DNA from: Synergistaceae bacterium
Lineage (GTDB): Bacteria; Synergistota; Synergistia; Synergistales; Aminobacteriaceae
Direction: 5' to 3'
Length of the DNA stretch: 64,000 nt
Assembly: GCA_017405525.1 (NCBI GenBank)
Contig: JAFRAH010000011.1
Span: forward strand, 34,749 to 98,748
The position numbers and the translations under genes were made by a program. Numbering within the stretch: position 1 is the first letter of the stretch; every line of letters starts with the position of its first letter. This document shows positions 36,800 through 45,366 of the stretch, piece by piece. Below the pieces are notes generated by a model that saw only the letters and a program-made list of their open reading frames with translations, did no database searches and was not told where the DNA came from.

Positions 36800-37918
36800 T
36801 TGGAGAATACCAGATTTAAAGTTTATATCGAGGAAAAAAGCAAGGATTACGGAAGGCTGTACCTTGAACCCCTCGAACGTGGTTACGGCGACACTCTCGG
36901 CAATGCCCTGAGAAGGTTGCTGCTCTCGTCTATCAGGGGAGCTGCCGTTACTGCCGTGAGGATTGACGGGGTATTGCACGAGTTCAGCACGATAAAGGGA
37001 ATACGTGAGGACGTGATAGAAATTCTCATGAACCTCAAGCACATTCCCATCAGGGCAAAAACCAGCAAGGCAGAAGTGAACGCTGACGGCTTCAAGATCA
37101 TCACGCTTGATTCGGATGACCTGCCCAAGGATTTCTTTACCCGCTCGGAAAACCAAGGCGTGATTACCGCAAAGGACATGCCTTGGGATAATGATTTCGA
37201 GTTCTTCGGTGATGGCATACTCTGCACGCTTGAACCCAAAGCTCACTTGCTGATGGAGATTTATGTTGAGCAGGGAGTAGGCTACCTTTCGGCGGAACGT
37301 GAAAGACCTTCACAGCCACCGCTCCCGGTTGACGCTATGCTCGCTGATGCCGTGTTCTCACCAGTAAGGCGCGTGAACTACACCATTGAGCCCGCAAGAG
37401 TTGGCCAGAGCATCGACTATGAACGCCTAATCCTTGAGGTCTGGACGAACGGGGCAGTAACTCCCGAAGACGCTGTAGGTGAGGCCGCAAGAATAGCTGA
37501 GGATTATTTTGGGCAGATTGCTGACACAGTAGGAACAGCCCCGCAGGTCGACAGGGTCAAGAACCCGGAACCACAAGAGCCAAAGCGTGAAGAGAGTTAC
37601 GAGGCCAGAGAGACAGAGCAATTCTCACACCCTATACATGAGCTCGAACTCTCAATCAGGAGCGAGAACTGCCTGTTACGCGGCGGCATTCAGACAGTCG
37701 GCGACCTTCTCCAGAGATCAAGGGATGACCTGCTCAAAATCCGTAATCTCGGCAAAATATCGCTCAAGGAAATAGAAGCACGTCTTCAGACATTGGGATA
37801 CTCGCTCAAGCCCTCAGCTACCGGCAGTGAAACGGTCAAGGACACAGAGCAGGATGACGAGGCAGAAGGCTCAGACCTCGAAACTGACGATGAAGCTCAG
37901 GAAGATACACAGGAATAA
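36800..37918 (+). CDS. rpoA: RNA polymerase alpha subunit
   Basis: The 372-residue subunit has the dimerisation domain (GYGDTLGNALRRLLLSSI, IDGVLHEFSTIKGI) and a C-terminal domain (ELSIRSENCLLRGGIQTVGD, LLKIRNLGKISLKEIEARL). It is longer than the usual 315-340 residues because of a Pro/Glu-rich linker and an acidic tail of about 30 residues after the C-terminal domain. The start is TTG at 36800 with AAGGAG nine bases before it; an upstream reading would overlap rpsK. Confidence 0.96.
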   Translation: MENTRFKVYIEEKSKDYGRLYLEPLERGYGDTLGNALRRLLLSSIRGAAVTAVRIDGVLHEFSTIKGIREDVIEILMNLKHIPIRAKTSKAEVNADGFKIITLDSDDLPKDFFTRSENQGVITAKDMPWDNDFEFFGDGILCTLEPKAHLLMEIYVEQGVGYLSAERERPSQPPLPVDAMLADAVFSPVRRVNYTIEPARVGQSIDYERLILEVWTNGAVTPEDAVGEAARIAEDYFGQIADTVGTAPQVDRVKNPEPQEPKREESYEARETEQFSHPIHELELSIRSENCLLRGGIQTVGDLLQRSRDDLLKIRNLGKISLKEIEARLQTLGYSLKPSATGSETVKDTEQDDEAEGSDLETDDEAQEDTQE

Positions 37919-37938
37919 CCAGGAGGTGAAAATACAAA

Positions 37939-38304
37939 TTGAGACATCATGTAGACCACAGGACACTAGGACGCTACGGAAGCCACAGAAGGCTCATGCT
38001 CGGCAATATGGCCGCAAGCCTGTTCCTCAACGGCAGCATCACCACGACCGTAACGAGGGCTAAGGAACTCCGCAGGGTTGCCGAAAAACTCATCACACGC
38101 GCAAGAGGCGGAAGTGTCCATGACATTCGCGTAGTATTCTCGAAGATGCCACACAAACAGGCAGCTACGAAACTGTTTCAGGAGATTGCCCCCAAGTTCA
38201 AGAGTTTCGACAAGGGCGGCTATACCAGAATCGTTAAACTTGGAGCACGCAAAGGCGACGGCTCACCCATGGCAGTGATCGAACTTGTTGAACGCACAGA
38301 ATAA
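37939..38304 (+). CDS. rplQ: 50S ribosomal protein L17
   Basis: The 121-residue L17 has RTLGRYGSHRRLMLGNMAAS and ITTTVTRAKELRRVAEKLIT. The start is TTG with AGGAGG upstream. It ends the ribosomal part of the operon and overlaps the ecfA start by 20 bases. Confidence 0.97.
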   Translation: MRHHVDHRTLGRYGSHRRLMLGNMAASLFLNGSITTTVTRAKELRRVAEKLITRARGGSVHDIRVVFSKMPHKQAATKLFQEIAPKFKSFDKGGYTRIVKLGARKGDGSPMAVIELVERTE

Positions 38305-39961
38305 CAGCAACACTCCGTTAATCGGGGTACGCTCTGTTTCGTTCTCATACAGCTCAAAAAATACGGGACGTGCATTAAACCGCGTCTCGTTTTTTGTAGC
38401 CAGAGGTGAACGCATTGCAATTCTCGGTCATAACGGATCAGGAAAATCAACGCTCGTAAAGATATTAGGCGGCCTCATTGCTCCCACTGAGGGAACTTGT
38501 GAGGTCAACGGCATCAACATTCAGGATATTGAGTTCAGGGACTTGCGGAGGACTCTCGGAATGGTCTTCCAGGACCCGGAGAACCAGATAGTCGCGGCCA
38601 TGGTTGAGGATGACGCGGCATTTGCCCCGGAGAATCAGGGACTGCCTCCCGCAGAAATTCAGGCACGCGTTGACGATGCTTTGCGGCGCGTGAACATGAC
38701 ACACAAGCAGGGGGCTTCTGTCTCGGCACTCTCAGGCGGCGAAAAACAGAGGCTTGCTCTCGCCGGAGCATTGGCGGCAAAAGTCGACTGCCTCATTCTC
38801 GACGAGGCTACGGCCATGCTTGACCCCAAAGGACGGCTCGACATTGAGCGGACACTAAGGGAGATGCACTCTGAGGGAATGACGATAATCGAGGTTACCC
38901 ATCAGCTTGAGGCGGCAGGCTTCGGGGACATTGACAGGGTCATTGTGCTCGCGAAAGGTGAAATCAGGTGGGAGGGTGTTACGTCCGACTTCTGGGACAT
39001 GGCCGAAACTCTGGGCTTCGGTGTTCCTGACAGCCTGAAATTCAGGAAGTATTGCGACACTCACAGGCTGAAGTTCCCGGATGACATGGCAGGCATTAAC
39101 CCGCCTCCCCTGAAATTTCCGGGCAGTGAAAATCCTGGAAGTGAACGCTTCAGGATCAGGGGGCTCTCGTTCAGGCATGACGACAAGAACAAGGCACTCA
39201 CCAACATTAACGCGGAGATTTACGCCGGTGAATGGCTCTCCATAATCGGCAGGACTGGTTCAGGGAAATCTACACTGGTCCAGCACTTGAACGCACTCTA
39301 CAAGATTCAGGAGGGGCAGATATTCCTTGACGGCCAGCCGCTCCCGCAGAAGGGCGAGGAAGTCCACACACTCAGGCAGAAAGTCGGCCTTGTCTTCCAG
39401 CACCCGGAGGATCAGCTTTTCTCTCCGACAGTGAAGGATGAGCTTGCATTTGCTCCAAAGAATGCAGGCTTTAAGGGCCCGGAACTTGAGGAGGCGATAA
39501 TATTCGGGCTTGAGTGTTCGGGACTGGGCAGGGATTTTCTCGGACGCAACCCTATAGCCCTGTCAGGTGGTGAACGTCGGCTTGTAGCGATTGCCTCGGT
39601 TCTGTCTGCAAGGCCGGACTGCATCGTTCTTGATGAGCCGCTTGCTGGGCTTGATGCCTCATACCAGAAACAAATACTCTCAATGCTGGGAAAACTCAGG
39701 GACGAGGGCAGAACGGTAATCACCATAACACACGACCTTGACGCGGCACTGAAACACAGCGACAGGGTGCTGATACTCAGGGCAGGGAGCAAAATTCAGG
39801 AGGGAAGACCCCGCGGCATAATGGACGAGCTCATGAAGTCCCTTGAGCCGGAAGCATGGCCGGAAGTTCTCAGAATATCGGCGGAAATCCACAGCGTCAA
39901 CCCGAAATTCCCGCTTCTCTATGACTATCAGGAGCTGTTATCATGTATCTCACCAACATAA
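38285..39961 (+). CDS. ecfA: ECF transporter ATPase, EcfA1-EcfA2 fusion
   Basis: This 558-residue protein contains two complete ABC ATPase domains, replacing the separate EcfA1 and EcfA2 that energise group II vitamin uptake. Domain 1 has GHNGSGKST, LSGGEKQRL and LILDEATAMLD. Domain 2, from about residue 280, has GRTGSGKST, LSGGERRLVAIA and IVLDEPLAGLD. A linker of about 40 residues joins them. The start is TTG at 38285 or 38288, overlapping rplQ. No substrate-binding S component is nearby, as expected for shared ECF modules. It overlaps ecfT by 19 bases. Confidence 0.93.
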   Translation: MLNAQNNSNTPLIGVRSVSFSYSSKNTGRALNRVSFFVARGERIAILGHNGSGKSTLVKILGGLIAPTEGTCEVNGINIQDIEFRDLRRTLGMVFQDPENQIVAAMVEDDAAFAPENQGLPPAEIQARVDDALRRVNMTHKQGASVSALSGGEKQRLALAGALAAKVDCLILDEATAMLDPKGRLDIERTLREMHSEGMTIIEVTHQLEAAGFGDIDRVIVLAKGEIRWEGVTSDFWDMAETLGFGVPDSLKFRKYCDTHRLKFPDDMAGINPPPLKFPGSENPGSERFRIRGLSFRHDDKNKALTNINAEIYAGEWLSIIGRTGSGKSTLVQHLNALYKIQEGQIFLDGQPLPQKGEEVHTLRQKVGLVFQHPEDQLFSPTVKDELAFAPKNAGFKGPELEEAIIFGLECSGLGRDFLGRNPIALSGGERRLVAIASVLSARPDCIVLDEPLAGLDASYQKQILSMLGKLRDEGRTVITITHDLDAALKHSDRVLILRAGSKIQEGRPRGIMDELMKSLEPEAWPEVLRISAEIHSVNPKFPLLYDYQELLSCISPT

Positions 39962-40719
39962 ATTTAGGCCAGTACGTGCCAACAGGATCATTCATTCACG
40001 GCCTAGACCCAAGAGCAAAATTGTTGTCGCTCCTCCTCATCATATCTGCAATATTCCCATCAAGGACAGCTATAGGTGTTGTACTTTGGGCAGGGGTTCT
40101 TGTCGCCATTGTCGCAGCGTCAAAAATTCCGTGGAATATCGTCATCATCTCAGCAAGGCCGGTATTCTTCCTTGTGGTGTTCACGTTCCTGTTCCACATT
40201 GTGGCCTCGCTCTTCAGGAACACAGGAATGCTTCAAGCCCTCAACATGGCATTCTTCACGTCCTCAAGGCTGCTGGTCCTGATGCTTTTTGCCGTAATGC
40301 TCCCGCTCACTACTGCACCGCTTGAACTCGCTGACGGCCTCGATGCTATGCTACAACCCCTCGAACGTTTCAGGTTTCCCGCCCATGAATGCGCAATGAT
40401 GATCGGGATGGCGTTACGGTTTATCCCACTGCTCATGCAGGAGACCGACAAGATAATGCGTGCCCAGCTCTCACGGGGTGCAAGGCTCGACCAGGGAAAT
40501 ATATTCCAGAGGGTAAAGGCATTCTTCCCGGTGTTGATCCCGTTGCTGGTGATAATCTTCAGGAGGGCTGACGAGGTGGCCATAGCTATGGAGGCACGGG
40601 GCTACGAGGGAGGAGCAGGACGAACCAGACGGAAACCGCTAATCTGGAGGAAAACTGACACGCTCATAGTGATACTTTCGGGGCTTGCTGTGGCGTTGTT
40701 CATCATACTCGGCGCATAA
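39943..40719 (+). CDS. ecfT: ECF transporter transmembrane subunit EcfT
   Basis: The 258-residue membrane subunit couples the ATPase to vitamin-specific S components. It starts with GQYVPTGSFIHGLDPRAKLL, a family hallmark. Its two coupling motifs are RAQLSRGARL and AMEARGYEGG. Several hydrophobic segments are clear. Thiamine precursors are among possible cargoes in this organism, since a thiamine salvage operon lies at 51796-55977. Confidence 0.95.
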   Translation: MYLTNINLGQYVPTGSFIHGLDPRAKLLSLLLIISAIFPSRTAIGVVLWAGVLVAIVAASKIPWNIVIISARPVFFLVVFTFLFHIVASLFRNTGMLQALNMAFFTSSRLLVLMLFAVMLPLTTAPLELADGLDAMLQPLERFRFPAHECAMMIGMALRFIPLLMQETDKIMRAQLSRGARLDQGNIFQRVKAFFPVLIPLLVIIFRRADEVAIAMEARGYEGGAGRTRRKPLIWRKTDTLIVILSGLAVALFIILGA

Positions 40720-40747
40720 AAAAACAGGGGGTGTAAAATTCCCCCTG
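40718..40747. terminator. Bidirectional terminator between ecfT and the SYNERG-CTERM protein gene
   Basis: CAGGGGG (40725-40731) pairs perfectly with CCCCCTG (40741-40747). The minus strand is followed by a run of T, so it clearly ends the minus-strand gene; the plus strand has only a weaker T-rich stretch for the ribosomal operon. Confidence 0.8.
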
Positions 40748-40768
40748 AACTTTTCCTGACTGAAAGGT

Positions 40769-43075
40769 CTATCTTCTCTTCACGAACAAGAACGAACCGG
40801 CAATCACCGCAAAGACCGCAGAAATCCCGGAATAGCACCCACCACCACCGCCGCCAGTAGTGCCGGGAACCGCCGCAGTCGTCGTAATCACAGGCTCATA
40901 GTAGCCCGGCTCAAGATATGCCGCAACGTCTACCCTCTTGCCTGAAGGAACGGTTGTTGTAGTTTCCCCGTCAGCGTTGAAGAAAACCCCCGCAGTGTTC
41001 CCATCCGCTGAAGGCATGAACATTCCGCCCGCCGCTGTCTTAAGGAGTGAGTGCCAGTATATCGGTGCACCCTCCACAAGGTTGCTGAGTGAGACGCTGA
41101 ACACGTAGACTTTCGCCTGAGTTATCGTCAGGCCGTTCAACAGTGCCGCAGGTGTCTCGCCTGAAGGTATGTCCGCGCTCGAAACGTCGGATGATGTCCT
41201 GCTGGTTGTCGAGATCGTTACGCTGCCGTCCGTCGTTATGTCGGATACTTCTGTGTTGGCCGATATTCCGCTGAAGGCTGAACGCAAAGCCGAGATTATC
41301 GCCGTCCTTGTTGCCTCCTGAGTTATCGCAAGCCTCGTTGTCTGAATCCTGGGTGTGCTGACCGGCACGGTGTTATCCCCGCTGCCAGTGCCTCCGCCGT
41401 TTCCATTGCCGTTGCCGCCGTCATCATCGCCATCACCGCCATCATCTCCGCCGCCTCCCGAAGACCCTCCTGCGGGCGTAAAGCTCCACTGTACCGCAAC
41501 AGGATGAGCCTCGTCCTCGTAGGTCCAGAACTTCACGCGGACACGGACAAGCTCACTTGACGGTACGGGTTCAGGAAGTTCGGCAGTCCCGGACATTGAG
41601 CTTATTGCCGGGGCAGTGCTGAATATCTCGCCATAAGGGTTGTCGAAGAACAACATCACTTCAGTCCTGTATGACGGCTGAGCTATCGGGGTTGACGTGT
41701 CAGATGCACGGACTATCCTCCATGTTGCGCCGGTAATCTTCCCGTCCGAACTGGTGAGCTCAACATAGGGCACTCCTGAAGTGAGCTGCTCACTCACTGG
41801 TTTGAACGCAGGAAGTACACCGCTTCCGTTCATGTTGAGTGCCGCCGGGAATGTCCACGTTATGGTTTTCCCGTTAAGCCCGGTCTCAGCATTACCGCCC
41901 AAAAGTATATACTCCCCTCCGTCATTCACAGGCTGGTACTCGACCCATGGAGCTCCGAAATTTACACCGCCCGACATCTTGAGGGTGAATGTCCTGTCTG
42001 TCCCGGCACTCACTGAGCCGAGTTCCTCCCCTATATCGTCATCGGATATGATGGTGTAGTTCCCGCCCGGTATTGTGATTTGTCCTGCCGCGGTGAAGTG
42101 CTCAGCAGTTGCCGGCCTTCTTGAGCCCCCCGCAGTGAGGGCAAGACCCATGAACTTGACGTTGCTGTAGTCTGATTTGCCGTTCGTGAGGGCTGCCCAT
42201 GAATTATGGCTGACGCTGAGCTCAGGATTTCCCCCCGACGTGAAGAAACGCCACTCATAACGACGCTGGCCCTCCGTTGTGTCCTCGAACGTTCCGAGCC
42301 TGACGCTGACACCGAAAACTTCTCCGACATTAATGGGCTCATCGAACGACAAAGAGCCTTCAGGGACTTCACCGGCCGGGATATTCACCCATGAGCCGCG
42401 ATAAAGGTTGTTGTAGCCGTCAGTGAAAACGTTCTGAATCCTTACGCGCATCCTGAAGTCCTGAGACACCGGGGCCGACAAATCTGAGGAGCTCACCACG
42501 CGCCACTTAAGGCCGGTATACTTCTCAGCATCGCCGACAAATTCAACATAGGGAACGAATGAGGCTAACTGCTCCTGCGTCGTCCTGTAGCGTGAGATTG
42601 TCCCCTGACCGTTCAACGAGGGAGCTTCCGGGAAATTCCAGCTGACGTTCACGCCGTTAAGACCACTGTCAGCACTGAGAAGGAAACTCACAGGTCCACC
42701 GTTGCTGTCGGTGATGTTGTAGTCGACACCCTCATTGCCCGCCGAAATGTCAGGTACAGACAAAAGCCTGAAAGTCCTTGACGTTCCCGAATTGGCCAAA
42801 AACTTTTTGCCGTCAGTGTAGGAGTAAGTCCCGCCCGAAAATGTTATGTTGCCCGACGTACCTATCAGCAAGTCAGTTGCCGTTGTGTCGTCGTCAATAA
42901 CGTCCATGTAGACGCGGTAGAACTTTGCGCCCGTGTAGACCGAATGACCGTCCTCAAGGCTTGCTATTGATGCGTGCCAGTTCCACAGGTAGGGAGATGA
43001 GAACGCTGACGAGGCCATCAGAAAAACAGAAACAACAACGAGAATAAACAACGTGCGATTTTTTGCTCTTGCCAT
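40769..43075 (-). CDS. Secreted repeat protein with SYNERG-CTERM sorting signal
   Basis: This 768-residue exported protein has a signal peptide (TLFILVVVSVFLMASSAFSS). Two homologous blocks of about 240 residues follow (about 30-290 and 300-540); compare GLNGVNVSWNFP with GLNGKTITWTFP, and VPYVEF with VPYVEL. A Gly/Asp/Asn-rich linker comes next, then a region of about 200 residues. The C terminus is a Gly run, one Cys, a hydrophobic helix and FVKRR, the SYNERG-CTERM type seen in Synergistetes. That signal is expected to be cut and the protein held at the surface. I do not recognise the repeat. The start at 43075 has AAAGGAG upstream. Confidence 0.85.
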   Translation of the reverse strand: MARAKNRTLFILVVVSVFLMASSAFSSPYLWNWHASIASLEDGHSVYTGAKFYRVYMDVIDDDTTATDLLIGTSGNITFSGGTYSYTDGKKFLANSGTSRTFRLLSVPDISAGNEGVDYNITDSNGGPVSFLLSADSGLNGVNVSWNFPEAPSLNGQGTISRYRTTQEQLASFVPYVEFVGDAEKYTGLKWRVVSSSDLSAPVSQDFRMRVRIQNVFTDGYNNLYRGSWVNIPAGEVPEGSLSFDEPINVGEVFGVSVRLGTFEDTTEGQRRYEWRFFTSGGNPELSVSHNSWAALTNGKSDYSNVKFMGLALTAGGSRRPATAEHFTAAGQITIPGGNYTIISDDDIGEELGSVSAGTDRTFTLKMSGGVNFGAPWVEYQPVNDGGEYILLGGNAETGLNGKTITWTFPAALNMNGSGVLPAFKPVSEQLTSGVPYVELTSSDGKITGATWRIVRASDTSTPIAQPSYRTEVMLFFDNPYGEIFSTAPAISSMSGTAELPEPVPSSELVRVRVKFWTYEDEAHPVAVQWSFTPAGGSSGGGGDDGGDGDDDGGNGNGNGGGTGSGDNTVPVSTPRIQTTRLAITQEATRTAIISALRSAFSGISANTEVSDITTDGSVTISTTSRTSSDVSSADIPSGETPAALLNGLTITQAKVYVFSVSLSNLVEGAPIYWHSLLKTAAGGMFMPSADGNTAGVFFNADGETTTTVPSGKRVDVAAYLEPGYYEPVITTTAAVPGTTGGGGGGCYSGISAVFAVIAGSFLFVKRR

Positions 43076-43111
43076 AAATTCCACGCTCCTTTTGCGTAAT
43101 TTTATGTACGT

Positions 43112-43140
43112 ATAATATTGTACCTGTCGTATAATTTCAA
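43112..43140 (-). promoter_or_regulatory. Promoter of the SYNERG-CTERM protein gene
   Basis: On the minus strand TTGAAA and TATTAT are separated by 17 bases, about 37 bases before the start. The region is shared with the divergent truA. Confidence 0.6.
43130..43135 (+). promoter_or_regulatory. Possible -10 element of truA
   Basis: CGTATAAT occurs twice on the plus strand (TATAAT at 43111-43116 and 43130-43135) in the 67-base divergent gap. The first lies at a workable distance from the truA ATG at 43143; the second is too close unless the message is leaderless. No clear -35 is seen. Confidence 0.35.
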
Positions 43141-43142
43141 CC

Positions 43143-43877
43143 ATGAGATACGCTGTGAGAATAAGCTACATCGGCAAAAACTATTCAGGCTGGCAAGTTC
43201 AGCCCGACGCTCTGAGCATTCAGGAAGTCATCGAGGGAGTACTTGCCCGGATTGCAGGCCACCCGGTCAGGATAACCGGTGCAGGAAGGACGGACAAAGG
43301 CGTGAACTCATGGGGGCAGGTTGCGTCCTTCAGCATGGGAAAATCCATAGAGCCCGGAAAATTGCGCATGGCCATGAACTTCTACCTTCCTGATGACATC
43401 CGAATAATGAGAGCCTCATATGTACCTGATGACTTCGACGCGAGGAGGTCGGCAATTTCCCGCGAGTATAAATATTTCGTCTGGCATGGCTGGGTCTGTC
43501 CTCCATTCCTGAATGGCTTTGTCTGGTGGCGTAAAGGCAAGCCCTGGAACATGGACATTGCCCGCGAAGCCTGCAGGCTCATTCAGGGACGGCACAACTT
43601 CAAGGCTTTCTGCAAGACCGGTGAATGCCCGGATGACCCGTTCAGGACGATAGACACACTCAGAATCAGGAACAGGGGCAATCTCTCAATCATCACCGTG
43701 AGGGCTCGTTCATTCCTCACGAACATGGTGCGTATAATCGTCGGGAACATAAACGCCGTATCACTGGGCAGGAATAATCTTGCGTGGCTTGAGGGGCTCC
43801 TTTCAGGCCGTGAACGTGATGAGTCGGCCATGACAGCACCGGCCTGTGGGTTATGGTTCTGGCGTGCGACATACTGA
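43143..43877 (+). CDS. truA: tRNA pseudouridine synthase A
   Basis: TruA forms pseudouridine at positions 38-40 of tRNA anticodon arms. The 244-residue protein has the catalytic Asp51 in GAGRTDKGVN, ISREYKYFVWHG and SFLTNMVRIIVGNI, and ends APACGLWFWRATY. In much of the family truA follows ecfT in the ribosomal operon; here the SYNERG-CTERM gene has come between them. Its 3' end overlaps the convergent 72-codon gene by 27 bases. Confidence 0.95.
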   Translation: MRYAVRISYIGKNYSGWQVQPDALSIQEVIEGVLARIAGHPVRITGAGRTDKGVNSWGQVASFSMGKSIEPGKLRMAMNFYLPDDIRIMRASYVPDDFDARRSAISREYKYFVWHGWVCPPFLNGFVWWRKGKPWNMDIAREACRLIQGRHNFKAFCKTGECPDDPFRTIDTLRIRNRGNLSIITVRARSFLTNMVRIIVGNINAVSLGRNNLAWLEGLLSGRERDESAMTAPACGLWFWRATY

Positions 43878-44069
43878 CTTCATGGCGCGCAATTCACCGA
43901 GTTTTGCCTGAGCATCTGCCCAGCACTGACCGGTCGAAGACTTGAGCTGCCTGAAAACAGCCCGGTCAGTGGCATCATCGCAGTAATCGAAACCGAGCCA
44001 GTCAGCAGCTGCCGGGTTCTCGTTGCCACTGAATATCTCCTCCATGAGCTCCTCTAGTATGTCTATCAC
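43851..44069 (-). CDS. Small acidic hypothetical protein
   Basis: This 72-residue acidic protein is not recognised. It begins IDILEELMEEIF and has ADWLGFDYCDDATDRAVFRQ, then a Lys/Ala stretch. The start is GTG at 44069 with AAGGAGG nine bases before it. It follows the DUF6273 gene by 22 bases and is the last gene of a three-gene minus-strand operon. It overlaps the end of truA on the other strand. Confidence 0.5.
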   Translation of the reverse strand: MIDILEELMEEIFSGNENPAAADWLGFDYCDDATDRAVFRQLKSSTGQCWADAQAKLGELRAMKSVCRTPEP

Positions 44070-44091
44070 TATGACCGTCCTCCTTCCTGAG

Positions 44092-44721
44092 TCAGACCTT
44101 GAGCCTCAACGACGGCCTTACCCCGTTAATGCATCCGGGCTCAATGAATGCGAAGCCCATACTTTCCGCAGGGCTGACTACATAGGCGGCAGGGTAGCTG
44201 TTTGAGGTCGTTCTGAGCCACCACAGGGCTTTACCGTTCATGCTCCCGCGTGTGTCGTACCATTCACGATATAGAGCCTTCACGTAGCCGGTTGCGTCTG
44301 TTGATGAGCCGGGGCAGTCTATCGGGTTTTCACCGGGGAAGTATCCGGCCATGTCTGACGCTGAGAGAAGGAATACCCTTTCACCCAAGCCGTCAGTGTC
44401 AGCATCGTCGCCCGTAAGAAACCAGAAGAGTGCCGCGCTGTTGTCCGGGTTTTCCGGGACGTATATACGCTCTAGCTCCTCATGGCTGAATGCACGGGCG
44501 GGAAACTCAACGTTGAGCCACTCCCGGAGACTGGAGGAAGTCCAGTACATAGCTCTTGCCTCGTTGCTGAACGGCCTGACATCAAGAATGTACCTCGACA
44601 GCAGAATCGCATAATCCCTCTCAACGCCCAGCACCTGCCATTCAACCGGCAATACTTCCCCGTTCGTACCCTGCGGATATTTCCCAAACGAAATAGTGCC
44701 GCCTGCCCTAAGTCCCTTCAT
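44092..44721 (-). CDS. DUF6273-like protein
   Basis: This 209-residue protein has ISFGKYPQGTNGEVLPVEWQ, then YAILLSRYILDVRPF, SSSLREWLN and WWLRTTSNSYPAAYVV, the pattern of the DUF6273 family found widely in gut bacteria. That family is often the outer part of larger secreted or membrane proteins; here it stands alone with no signal peptide. The function is unknown. It overlaps the NADAR gene by 14 bases and is translated from an ATG with GAGGGGGA upstream. Confidence 0.75.
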   Translation of the reverse strand: MKGLRAGGTISFGKYPQGTNGEVLPVEWQVLGVERDYAILLSRYILDVRPFSNEARAMYWTSSSLREWLNVEFPARAFSHEELERIYVPENPDNSAALFWFLTGDDADTDGLGERVFLLSASDMAGYFPGENPIDCPGSSTDATGYVKALYREWYDTRGSMNGKALWWLRTTSNSYPAAYVVSPAESMGFAFIEPGCINGVRPSLRLKV

Positions 44722-45172
44722 TCCCCCTCAGCTCCTCACGTATCTTCATGAGTATTTTCCCCAGATGGTTTTCGCCCTCGCCGGTGAATATGTCGATACC
44801 CCAGAATTTGTCGTGCCAGCGGTTGCCCTCCTGTATCTCCCTGTCTCCAGTCTCAAGGAGCAATGCCGCAAGTTCGGGGTGCTGTGTGAACTTTGCCCGC
44901 ACTATTTCCTCCATTATGCCGAGCCTCACATCCTCCCAGTCCGGGCGGAGAGCTGCCTTCTTTCCTTCCCTCTTGCTCGTCAGCGGGTCATAGCCGGTGA
45001 ATGCCTGCCTGTCCTCGTCATTCATGCACTTCTGAGCCTGATATGCTGCCTCTGAGCTCCCATAGGTCAATCCCCCGTAGGTTACTTCAGCCTCGTAGAA
45101 GTTGCTCAGGAACTTGTTTACCCTCGCCAAGAATGTCTTTATTGGTCCGTCTGGTCTCGTCATTATGGACAC
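44708..45172 (-). CDS. NADAR-domain protein (YbiA-like)
   Basis: This 154-residue protein has the NADAR landmarks: FLSNFYEAEVTYGGLTYGSS, EAAYQAQKC and EGNRWHDKFWGID. Members cleave N-glycosidic bonds of riboflavin intermediates or remove ADP-ribose from guanine bases. Which reaction applies cannot be read here, but there are no riboflavin genes nearby. The start is GTG 45172 or ATG 45163; neither has a good ribosome-binding site, because an IS-type element ends about 12-20 bases upstream. It heads an operon with the DUF6273 and 72-residue genes. Confidence 0.88.
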   Translation of the reverse strand: MSIMTRPDGPIKTFLARVNKFLSNFYEAEVTYGGLTYGSSEAAYQAQKCMNDEDRQAFTGYDPLTSKREGKKAALRPDWEDVRLGIMEEIVRAKFTQHPELAALLLETGDREIQEGNRWHDKFWGIDIFTGEGENHLGKILMKIREELRGNEGT

Positions 45173-45190
45173 CGTTACAGAAGACTTATA

Positions 45191-45366
45191 AAAAGTTGGT
45201 ACATTTCAGAGAAATACTAACTTTTACGCTCCCTTCCTCGTTCGTAGCGTCCGCTTTCACTGGTGTTGCTGTCTACTTGCGTTTGGGTTGATGCTCCAGA
45301 GGCTTCGCTACGTAGTGCGCGTAGCTTTTCCCGACTAACGTATCGGTAGACATCAATAGCTTCCTG
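45191..45366 (-). ncRNA. Probable omega-RNA (right-end RNA of the tnpB element)
   Basis: Downstream of tnpB on the minus strand the DNA is non-coding and highly foldable: GCTACG/CGTAGC, GTCTAC/GTAGAC and CAATAG/CTATTG (the last overlapping the tnpB end) can all pair. This is the position where TnpB guide RNAs are made. If intact, its guide would be the DNA beyond the element end, toward NADAR. Confidence 0.45.

Noticed and set aside
41400..41460. Short-repeat array in the SYNERG-CTERM gene as a CRISPR or minisatellite
   Set aside because: It encodes the Gly/Asp/Asn linker and has no regular repeat-spacer structure.
44023..44205. Plus-strand small frame opposite the DUF6273 gene
   Set aside because: No ribosome-binding site or similarity; the minus-strand gene is well supported.
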